A stretch of DNA of 64,000 nucleotides from NCBI GenBank assembly GCA_001931905.2, contig MSJI02000232.1, positions 29,367-93,366 on the forward strand, written 5' to 3'. The position numbers and the translations under genes are program-made. Shown one piece after another: positions 9,621 to 19,197 of this stretch. Below the pieces are notes generated by a model that saw nothing but the letters and a program-made list of their open reading frames with translations, had not been told where the DNA came from and ran no database searches. The stretch comes from Cladosporium sp. IMV 00045. Taxonomy: Eukaryota; Ascomycota; Dothideomycetes; Cladosporiales; Cladosporiaceae. Every line of letters begins with the position of its first letter. Within the stretch, counting starts at the first letter, position 1.

Positions 9621-10886
9621 TCAAGTCTTTTCTCGCTCCCGCTCGCCCACAAATCCAACAACAACGCTGATGTCGTCTCGTTTCCCTCCCTCGATCGCCA
9701 GGCCTTCGTCCACTGCCTTTTCCATGAAAGGGCTCTCGGCGAACGGGTCTTCGGCAATCTGTCTCGCGGCAAGCACGAGCTCTTGCGCCAGAAATTTCAT
9801 ACCATCCGTAGACATGCCTTGAGGTGGGTTGTTCTCATCTGCATGCATGTCCAGCCATTTGCGGAAAGAACCCAGGACGTTCGCGGAGATCTCGTGCTCC
9901 CACAGGTTATCGGTGACACCGTCAGACATTGCGAGAACGAGGTCGCCTTCCTGCACAGAGACGGTGTCCAAGACCGCGTTCTCTTCCGGGGTGTCTGGCG
10001 AATTCGTCCCGAGTTGGCGCGGGCAGTCGAAGTAGTGCCACTGCTCTTTCGTACTGAACACCACTTTGCCTCCGGCTTCTTCTTGCTCGTCAACAGACCC
10101 GTGCCTGTTGCCTTTCACTGCGCCATGGCTTTCATCCGGTCTGAGCACTAGCACCTTGCAATCTCCAAGCTGCGTTACATACAGCACCGGCGACTCGCCC
10201 TCCCAATGCAGTAATGCCGAACACGCTGTTGTGGTTCCCAGCCATTCCGTCGGCGGACTCAGCGCCTCCTTCGTGGCCTCATAAGCCTCGGTGAGATACC
10301 GCACGGGATCCGGCTTCCCATGTCCCTCCGCCTGCTCCCCATCCACGCTCACTGCCGTGCTCGCAGCGCCGTATCCATCTTTCTCCGCCGCCGTGGCCCA
10401 AAAGTGAATGATGAGCCTGCTCCATAGCGGCGCGTGCCCTCTTTCTTTCTGCGCCCACGCTCCAACGCCGTCGTTCGCCGCGAGGAAATTCTCCGTGACG
10501 AGCATCGCGTCGTCTCCGTTCGTGACACCTAGGATCATCTCGCCGTTGACTTTCGGTCGGCGGTCGCGGCTGCGGTTGTGCGTGGAGAGCGGATCCGAGA
10601 AAGAGCCTGAAGGTGGAGAGAAGAAGGGCGGTGGGAATGGTCGAGAGGGCCGTTTCGCCCAACCCGCGTAGCCGGTCAGGAAGTAGAAGGGCGACTTGCT
10701 GATCGGTTTGTGGTCTTCGTCCGGAACTGGAGTGGTGGTGCCGACCTGCGGGGAGCGGTTAGGAGAGCGTTTCTGCTCTTGTTGGGGACGGAATGTATGA
10801 AAGGCATGTTGCTGGAGTTTCGTGAGCCGGACTGTTCGTGTCGTCGCGTATTGTTGTTGGCATGTTAGCCGCCTAGATAGTAGCAT
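9621..10886 (-). CDS. PTC7: PTC7-type mitochondrial PP2C phosphatase, left copy
   Basis: The frame encodes 421 residues from the ATG at 10886. The N-terminus (MLLSRRLTCQQQYATTRTVR) is rich in Arg, Ser and Gln with no acidic residues, as expected of a mitochondrial presequence. PP2C metal-site motifs follow in order: NGDDAMLVTENFLAANDGVG (about residues 123-142), EWLGTTTACSALL, VTQLGDCKVLVLRPD, LAMSDGVTDNLWEHE (about 320) and GKRDDISVVVGFVG near the C-terminus. These give the Asp residues of the Mg/Mn centre. Ptc7 in yeast dephosphorylates mitochondrial proteins, including enzymes of coenzyme Q synthesis. That role here is inferred by family. The right copy reads GKLDDISVVV at the last motif. 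The gene is divergent from the GH16 gene. Confidence 0.88.
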   Translation of the reverse strand: MLLSRRLTCQQQYATTRTVRLTKLQQHAFHTFRPQQEQKRSPNRSPQVGTTTPVPDEDHKPISKSPFYFLTGYAGWAKRPSRPFPPPFFSPPSGSFSDPLSTHNRSRDRRPKVNGEMILGVTNGDDAMLVTENFLAANDGVGAWAQKERGHAPLWSRLIIHFWATAAEKDGYGAASTAVSVDGEQAEGHGKPDPVRYLTEAYEATKEALSPPTEWLGTTTACSALLHWEGESPVLYVTQLGDCKVLVLRPDESHGAVKGNRHGSVDEQEEAGGKVVFSTKEQWHYFDCPRQLGTNSPDTPEENAVLDTVSVQEGDLVLAMSDGVTDNLWEHEISANVLGSFRKWLDMHADENNPPQGMSTDGMKFLAQELVLAARQIAEDPFAESPFMEKAVDEGLAIEGGKRDDISVVVGFVGEREREKT

Positions 10887-11987
10887 GCTGGCAGCTGTGC
10901 GCCGGCTACGAGCTGTGGAAGCTCTGCAGCTGTGTCGGCCTTCTGCGGCTGCATGCCCGGAGCAAAGAGGAAGTGGATGTGAATGCAGCAGTCGAGACTA
11001 GCGACAAGGGTTTATGATTGCTTGTTGTCGCATCGCGGTGTTATCGGTTAGCTGCGAAGCCTGCGATGTTGATAATCTGGTGACGTCCAACGACTCCGCT
11101 TCTGGGAGCTGGTGCCCAGCGACTTGCCGAAGTGCCGTCTCTGTAAATTCACGCGCGTTCAACTTTCTCTTAGTCTTCTGCATCAACAACGCCATTTGAT
11201 TGTGCCTATATGCTTGACGTCTTATTAACAGTTCGACATGGCAATGAAACTCGATATCGTTGCTATCGCCGCGCGAGCTATCTTATATTTGCCTTGGTGG
11301 GCACATCCGATTCCCGTTGCCAGGAGTGAACACGATGGCCGACGAGAAGACTACTAGGAAAGTATTTGGCCTCGCTTCCATTCTGCCTTGTGTGGTGAGA
11401 AAAGAAATGTGTTGACGTATTATAATAACGTTACATTGGTTGAACGGCAATAGAAGCAATGCGTCAAACCGAATGCTACTTGATAATACCTACAGCAAGG
11501 AACAGATCTAAAGAATAGAAGGAGAGCCAAAATCTATTCTGTCCTTCTGATGCTAATCATCTGCAGATAGGCAGTGGTAAACAAGGACAATGACATAGAT
11601 ATATGCTCTCATTTCCAACTTCAGCAAAGCAGCAAAATGCTTTGAACTATTGCAAAAGCTGACAAGACGATCCGTTCTCTCTCTATAGATGTTTTTTTCT
11701 GGCATGTTGCCAATACCTGCGAGAGTATCCCAAGGGCTGGTCTGATTGAAGGTGGCATTCCTCGATCCTAGGCTATGATCCTTGCTTGGTGTTAGCCATG
11801 TTAGCCCATCTCACCTGGAATGCTTGTGGCGAATAAAGTATCTCTCGGACGGAATGCTGGCGGCTGGACAACAACGCGTCGAGTACGCAATGCCTATCTC
11901 GCGGGCCTTGTTCCTTCGAAGATAATCGTCAAATCGCTCTCTAATCATTTAGCCATCACCAGCATTTACTCATCGTTTGGCATCACG
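10887..11987. promoter_or_regulatory. Divergent promoter region PTC7 / GH16 gene, left copy
   Basis: This 1.1 kb AT-richer region lies between two divergent genes. It has a diverged counterpart at 28385-29428. The best conserved part between copies lies just upstream of the GH16 start (about 11745-11987), followed by a block around 11040-11140. These are candidate control elements. No coding frame is convincing. Confidence 0.5.
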
Positions 11988-14900
11988 ATGCGGCCCCCGT
12001 CGCTCCTTTCGAGGTCGAGCATTGCTGGCTTCTTTTCTCTACTCCAGATCGCCAAATCGCAGAGTGCTCCTGGAGGGGAATTCTTCAATGGAAATGGAGC
12101 TCCTGGCGCTGGCGTGTACACGTTGGTTGATGACTACCAACCTTCCTTCTTTTTCGACAAGTTCGAATTCTTCACCGGAGGAGATCCGACGAACGGACAT
12201 GTCAAATATGTCGACAGGGAAACAGCCGAGCGCAACAGCTATGCTCAGACCGGAGAAGGCGCTATCAGGATGAATGCAGACTCAAGCCAGATGTTTCCTC
12301 GCGGCGGCCAAGGTCGAAATTCTCTTCGTCTCGTCAGCAGTAATGCATACACCCATGGTTTGTTCGTCTTCGATGTTGTGCACATGCCAACTGGTTGTGG
12401 CACATGGCCAGCGTATTGGCTTCTTGGGAATGGACCTGAACCATGGCCAAAATACGGAGAGATTGGTGAGTGGAATTCATATAATCTGGCAGGAATTTCA
12501 CCTAACTGAGCGAGTACAGACATCATAGAAGGTGTGCACACCAGCATTGATAATGCCATCTCTCTGCATACGAGCCCCGGATGTATGATTGGCGGCAGTG
12601 ACCAAACCGCTACGCTTCAGACCTCGAACTGCGATGTCAGGGCAAACCAGAACTCTGGCTGTGGATCCAAGCTGTTCAACAGGACGATACCCAACAACTA
12701 CGGGAAACCTCTCAACGACAATGGCGGAGGTGTTTATGTCACAGAATGGACATCGAACTACATCAAGCATTGGTTTTTTCCACGCGGCTCTATCCCGTCG
12801 AGTATCAGAGATGGAGGTGTGCCGTCTATTTCGCAATTGGGCCAGCCAACAGTCAACCAACAAGGCCCAGGATGCACCATCGACAACCATTTCCAAAACA
12901 TGAGCATCATCATAAATACCGATTTTTGCGGTGATTACGCCGGGGGTGTCTATCAGGATTGGCCCGAATGTCCACAGAACCCCAATATCAGGGCCTGGGA
13001 TGCTTGCGTTGATTTCGTGGGCAACAATCCCGAAGCGTTCACTCAGGCATTCTGGGAAATCAACCGCATCAGAGTCTTCCAGATGCCGGTTGATGCTGAG
13101 CCGAGTACCTCGTACTCTACGAGTCTGGCCTCTACCATGCCCATGTCTAGCACCAACACCATCGACGCAGGTATGGGCAGATCGACTACATCGCAGGAAT
13201 CTTCTTCGTACACAGGTGCGCTGTCTTCAACAAAGACGATGTCCTCACGCACTGGGGTCCCGACTCCTCTCATCTGCCCTCGTTACAACAACACCGTTTG
13301 GGAAACCTACAATGGCATTGCATACACCATTGGTTGCGGCTCTGATTTCACAGGCAGTGCTGAGGGAATGCCAGAAGGTGGCGTCGTCGGTGCCAGCAGC
13401 TTTGAAAACTGCATGGAAATCTGCGACGGCCTCCAACTGTGCATGGGCGTCAGTTTCAGCGGAGGTAATGGCGCGGGTATTTGCTACTTGCATTCTGAGC
13501 CAGGCCAGAAGTTCGTCTGGAAAGGAGATGTCAATGGTGCGATGAAGGGGTCTTTTCCATCTGCTTCCGTTTCTATGTCCCCAGAAGTCTCTGAGACTTC
13601 CAGCGCCGAAGATGAGACGGCAACTTCAATGTCTGATGACGGTCCTGACCCTACGCCTGCCACGACAACGCCATCTGGTCCAGCCTCAACTTCGACATGC
13701 CCAAGCATCGATAAGCAGTTAGTGACAGCGCCTGACAACCGAGAATACCGCGCATACTGTTCCTCGGATGGACAAGGTGACGGAGCTTACGATGTTCTGG
13801 AGTTCCGCGAGGGCAGCTTCGATGGATGCTTTGGGTATTGCAATTCGACAGCCCTATGCACCGCTTTCACTTTCGTCATCGGTGATATGGGAGGAGGGTC
13901 ATGCTTCTTCAAGAGAGGATCACAAAGCTTCAAGCCAGCTGGCGACAACCTCATCACGTTCATCTTGGTTACTGGAGAAGAACCACCGCCAAGTCCAACA
14001 ACCCCAGGAACAATCTCCACTGGAAGCTCGGGAGAATCCTCGTCGATCGATGTTGGGCAATCCCCAACACCCAGTCCCTCGTCCTCTGCCTGTCAGGATG
14101 GGTCTGTGGAAAATGGTATGAATGGTAGGAAATATACCATTTATTGCGCCCAAGACACTACAGGCGGCTCAGAGACCAACACAGTTTATCCGGATGGGGA
14201 CTACCATCAGTGCCTCGAGAAATGCGATTCATTGAGTACGTGCACTGCCTGGTCCTGGGTTCCTTATACGGGAGAGGGAGACAAGGGCGGTGTCTGCTAC
14301 ACGAAGGTAGGTCAACAAAGCAGCGCTCCGTCCAGCAATGACCAAGCCGTCGCTGGTGTGTTGCAACCGAACAACTCACCCTCATTATCGATATCCAGAC
14401 CAAGCCCTACGCCAGTCGAACAACCCACAACGAGCATGGATGGCCCTATTACCGTCATCAATCCCGTTACGACCTCACAATCAGTGGCTACGGCAACTCC
14501 ATGCCCTTATGCAAATGGCACAGAATTCGTCTCCTCCTCCGGGAAAGTGTATGAGGTCCTTTGCGGTATGGATGAGCCCACAGACGGCGTGGGTACTGCA
14601 GTCATTGAAGGCGACTATGCAACGTGCGTAGAAGAGTGTGAGAAGTTCAACGGCTGTGTTACCGTCACGTATAGCCCCTTCTTTGGGAACGGTCAGGGAT
14701 TCTGCGTTTTCAGGAGGACTGTCGGTCCTGTGTCGCCTACCGATGCAAACGATGTCCATCTGATCCTCATTCCTGGAAAGACTGTCAGACCAACTACTAC
14801 TACAACGACGACCACACCTTCAGCTTCGTCATCGCCATCAGGCTCATCGTCCTCATCTGCGCCAATGGGCGTCACCGAAGGGACTTTTTACACTTATTAC

Positions 14901-17900
14901 AGTACCTCAGGAATGCCGGATATGGACAAGACATCCTCCAGCACTGCGTCAACGACTAGTACCCCATCAAGCATGTCTACTAGTTCTCAATCATGGGGCA
15001 CTGTGATCTATACCTCCATCTGGACATCCAGCATGGATGAAGATGAAGATGAATCAACTCCAACTAGCGAATCGACAAGCGGAAGCTCGACTAGTACCTC
15101 ATCAAGCATGTCTACGAGTTCTCAAAAATGGGGCACTGAGATCTATACCTATACCTCCATCTGGACATCGACTTCACCAATGGCTTCTTCTTCCAGCAGC
15201 TCAGTCCCAGGTGCCACCCCTTCGACATCATCGTCTTCGTCTTGGTCCTCAATGTCTTCCTCTTCATCTCGGTCCACCAGCTATGCCACAGGCGCGAATC
15301 CCCCGACATCGTCCTCAGGCTCCGGAAGCTGGGCTTCGACAATGTCGTCAGCATCTACAACTGCAAGTACAAGCTCTCCAATCATTAGCTACGTTACAGC
15401 AAGCGCTTCAGCCATCCCAGACGGCAGCCCACAATGTGAAAGTACCTTCACAGACCCACTGGGTGTCACATATTTCATCAAATGTAAGACGGACTCCACG
15501 GAAATGTCCTTCCGCACCGTGCCAGTCGTCAGCGGCGGATTTGGCTCCTGCTTTGGAGCTTGCGATAACACTCAAGGCTGCAATGGCTTTACTTTTGTTG
15601 GCGAGGATACCGGCTTCTGCTACCTCAAGGGAAGCCCGGGAACTTGGATTCCAAAGGATCGCAACAACTATATCACTGCCTTCAAGATCGATGCAATTGG
15701 CTACTCTATAACCTCTCGACAAGTCATTACCAATTTCGGGGTGTCCAGCACGTCATCCAGCATCTCGGGCAGCTCGCATTCATCGTCTGTCTCTATGTCT
15801 GGAAGCTCATCACCGAGGGCATCTACGTCTTCTTCCTCTTCAGGAAGCATGAGTCTCAGCAGGAGCACCAGCAGCAGTAGCCTAGCAAGCAGCGGCAGCA
15901 CCATGAGTAGCCGCATGAGTACAAGCAGCAGCACTACCAGTAGCAGCAGGATGTCAAGCACGTCATGGGCGCCCCCTCCTCCTTGTCCAACCTCCACTTC
16001 TTACTATTGCATGGAAAACAACCAGCAAACGACATGCTCGGCAGCGGGCACCAACTATGCGGTTCAGTGCGGCATTCTGTACCAAGGTACCGAGATCGAT
16101 ACGTCGAACATCAATTGGATGCCTGGAGGCGGTGGCGACACGAGGCTCATCTCAAAGCTAGTCAAGAAGGCAACCGTCCCTGATTTCCAGACATGTCAGA
16201 ACCTTTGCAGCACAACAGCTGGCTGCAAAGCTTTCAACTTCGTCGAGACCGACTGCACGCTCTTCAGCTCTGTGTCTGGCTATACTTATGCGCCAGGCGC
16301 TGTTGGTGGTACGGTATACACTCAAGGAGAAGCTCCCCCGACTCCGATCGATCCGGCACCTACTTGTCCCGGCAGTGGAGGCAAGACATTCACGGACAGC
16401 TTGGGAGTCAGGTACAACATCGTTTGTGGCACGGATTATGCTGGCGGTGATCTCCCTACAGCACCAATCGGCGGAAATGGCTTGCAAGACTGTTTGCCGA
16501 TTTGTGACTTGAATGATCTGTGTGCGGGCGCAACTTTCAACAGTGATGACCGGCTTTGTCGATTCAAGTCTTCTGTCAATGGCACCCAGACTCCCAACAA
16601 CAGCCTCATTGTTGCTTTGAGGATAGGAGGAGCGCCTGCTTACCCAGACTCAAGCTCTGTGCCTCCAACTACGGTGACCACTACGCTTCTTCCAACTTCT
16701 ACGCTTTGTAAGTTCTTGCTGAAACACTCGATGTCGATATATCATGCATTTACTGACAGATTCTAGCCCTCTCTTCTGGAGCAACCGTGACAGTTCCGCC
16801 GTCGTCGTCTATAGGAAGGGTCACAGTCTCAAGCACTATCGAAATCACAGCTCCGACTGGCGGCAGTTTCACCAGCGTCCCCAGCGGCTCTTTCTACGTC
16901 TACCCCACATCATCAACCACGGCTGGAGGAAGCAGTGCATGTGAAGGTGCTTCGATCTGCTTCACCTGCGATCTCACGCCTGTCGTCCTGCCTACAGACG
17001 GAGGTAGCGGATGCGGTCCTACTGGCTCATACCTGACTTCTCCAACTGGCAATTATAATCCCACATGTGCAGCACGCCCACCTCGCACTGGCACAACGAC
17101 AATTTTCACGACTCGTACCGTGACCAGCTGCGAGCCGCAGCCAAAGTGTCCCAATTCTGGATACTCGATTTACACTGGTCCTTCGCGGTCCGGACAGGTC
17201 ATTGTTACCACGACCGACAAGAATGGAGGTTCTTATGTTTATACTCAAGTCCCTGCTACAATAACTCCTTCTCCTACCCTGCCAGGAGGTGGTGGAGGTG
17301 GCGGAGGAGGTTCAGGGACTGGCCCAGGAAATGGCCCGGGAACTGGGCCTGAGACTGGGCCTGGGACTGGGCCTGGGACTGGACCGGGAACTGGACCTGG
17401 CACAGGACCTGGCACAGGACCTGGCACAGGCCCGGGAACAGGCCCGGGAACAGGCCCGGGAACAGGCCCAGGCACTGCTGCACCCACCAGTGTTGGTCCA
17501 GTAAATGCCAATCCATCATGCCCGGCGAATGACGGTCAAATCTTTGTAGCAGCCATGGGTATGCTCTACCAGGTCTCCTGCGGCGTCGAGCTCGCAGGCG
17601 AGACCCTTGAGACGCAGACACAAGACAAGTTCAGTGGATGTATGGCCGCTTGCGACATGTACAACACTTTGACGTTCTACTTGGGCAGCCAGTGTCTGGG
17701 CATAAATTATTACATCTCGAGAGCCACGGACAACTGCGTGCTCGTGGGTGGCACCATTACAACTAGGCCTGCCTATGGTGCGGCTTGCGCTCGACTCGTC
17801 ACACCGCACGGTGGAGGTGGAAATGGTACTGTTACCGGTCCTGGCGAATATGGAAGTATGACTGGGCCTGGCACCGGGCCGGGAACAGGACCAGGCACAG

Positions 17901-19018
17901 GACCAGGCACAGGACCAGGCACAGGTCCTGGACCAACCCAGACCGAAACCACGACGACGACTCAAATCTCTTTGGTGCCTTCAACAATTTACAGCATCAG
18001 CACCGCAGTAAGCACCTACGTCTCAAACGGCATTTCCTACGCAACGTCCTACGGCGTAACAACTGCAATCAGCGTGAGCTACGTCCCTGCATCAACTCAG
18101 ACGGTCACTACAACGACGACGCGGTACGTCCCCTCGACGATCTACAGCGTGAGCACCGCTGTGAGCACATACGTCTCCAATGGCGTCTCGTACGTCACTT
18201 CCTACGGAGTCTCCACGGCCGTGAGCATCAGCCTCGTTCCCGCGCCGACGCAAACCGTCACGACGACCACTTACATCCCGTCGACGATCTACGAGATTCG
18301 GACAACAGTCAGCACTTACGTTTCCAACGGAATCTCCTACGTGACCTCCTACGGCGTCAAAACGGCGGTCAGCGTGTCTTTCGTGCCTGCCTCGACAAAC
18401 ACAGTCACGACGACCCTCGTTTCAATTAGCGTGAGCAATGTCTCCGGCCCAACTGTGACCGTCGGCGGACCAGGCACGGGACCAGGTACGGGGCCCGGAA
18501 CTGGACCTGGAAATGGACCTGGAACTGGACCAGGCACGGGACCCGGTGGTGGATACGGCAGCGGCGGCGGCGGAGGAGGCACAGTGACCGTGACCGAAAC
18601 TCCCACAGGCCCCAACACTTACGGACCGGGCGGAACGTATGGGGCGGATGGACCACAAGTCGTGACGATCACAGCAGGCGGAGGAAACTTCATCACTGTG
18701 ACTTTGAACAATGGAGGATCGGGCAACGTGACGGCCACAACGACGGTTTACGTGACGCGCACGGTTGCGCCTTCGTCCAAGAGCAGCAGCTTCACTTGCC
18801 GGACGTACGCTACGAATTACCTCAATATCCCTCTGGGTAGCGAGGCGAGTGGTATTGTCAAGCAGAAGAAGATTAAGAAGAGGAGTATCTTTGATGCAGA
18901 AGTGGTTCTTGAGCAGAATGATCTTGCTCCGAGGCCGGGTGATTTGCCTCAGCTTTGGTATAAGGAGGTGGAGGACGGTGAGGAGGTGCTGGGTTCGATC
19001 CAGGAAATCTTGGAGTAG
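11988..19018 (+). CDS. Giant secreted GH16 glucanase-like protein with eight cysteine-rich PAN-like modules, left copy
   Basis: Exons are 11988-12465, 12520-16707 and 16767-19018. The GT..AG introns are 54 and 59 bases, all phases close, and the product is 2,305 residues. A signal peptide (MRPPSLLSRSSIAGFF...) is followed by a GH16 domain to about residue 320. Splicing of intron 1 rebuilds the catalytic motif EIDIIEG (Glu158, Asp160, Glu163). Then come eight cysteine modules, each with Cys, aromatic, Cys, F-x-x-C-x3-C, C-x-G/A-x-x-F and C-x-F/Y, starting near residues 412, 553, 683, 820, 1132, 1332, 1442 and 1806. They resemble PAN/apple domains and are linked by long Ser/Thr-rich stretches. 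Exon 3 adds GTGP arrays and three tandem ~49-residue repeats. No C-terminal GPI-type hydrophobic tail is visible; the C-terminus is acidic after a KKIKKRS basic patch. The likely role is wall beta-glucan binding or remodelling, or adhesion; this is inference. Confidence 0.87.
17315..17470 (+). repeat. GTGP tetrapeptide array 1, left copy (13 units)
   Basis: Thirteen in-frame 12-base units encode Gly-Thr-Gly-Pro with one GNGP and one ETGP variant, just after a nine-glycine run. The right copy has 16 units at the same place. Confidence 0.95.
17870..17929 (+). repeat. GTGP array 2, left copy (5 units)
   Basis: Five 12-base units encode GTGP between the eighth cysteine module and the 49-residue repeats. 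The right copy has four units. Confidence 0.93.
17970..18420 (+). repeat. Three tandem ~49-residue Ser/Thr/Tyr repeats, left copy
   Basis: Three consecutive units carry the pattern PSTIYSxSTAVSTYVSNGxSY, then TSYGVxTAxSxSxVP, then an (S/P)TQTVTTTT-type linker. They begin near 17975, 18125 and 18270, so the periods are about 150 and 144 bases. They are predicted beta-rich and likely O-glycosylated. The right copy has the same three units. Confidence 0.9.
18473..18544 (+). repeat. GTGP array 3, left copy (6 units)
   Basis: Six 12-base units encode GTGP (one GNGP), followed by a Gly-rich GGGYGSGGGGGG segment. The right copy has only two units here. Confidence 0.93.
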
Positions 19019-19197
19019 GGACGCGGTTCTTCACAAATTGGCTAGGTGCTTTGCTACATCTTGGGCGTTGGTTTGCTTGAGCAGGGGTGGTCTGGTATTT
19101 GTAGATTGTCGGTAGCATCTAGCAGTAATTCAAGTTTGGTTTCTTTCAAGTTTGGTTTCATTGGTTTTACAAATGCTGTTCTAATATACATTCATGA

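Noticed and set aside
17315..17470. A CRISPR-like short repeat array
   Set aside because: Units are contiguous 12-mers with no spacers, in the frame of a fungal secreted protein.
17245..17511. Antisense Pro-Gly-Pro-Val repeat protein opposite GTGP array 1 (and equivalents at 18349-18618, 34599-34907 and 35772-35954)
   Set aside because: It is a mirror of the 12-base coding repeat. No start context, signal or conserved flank supports a gene on that strand.
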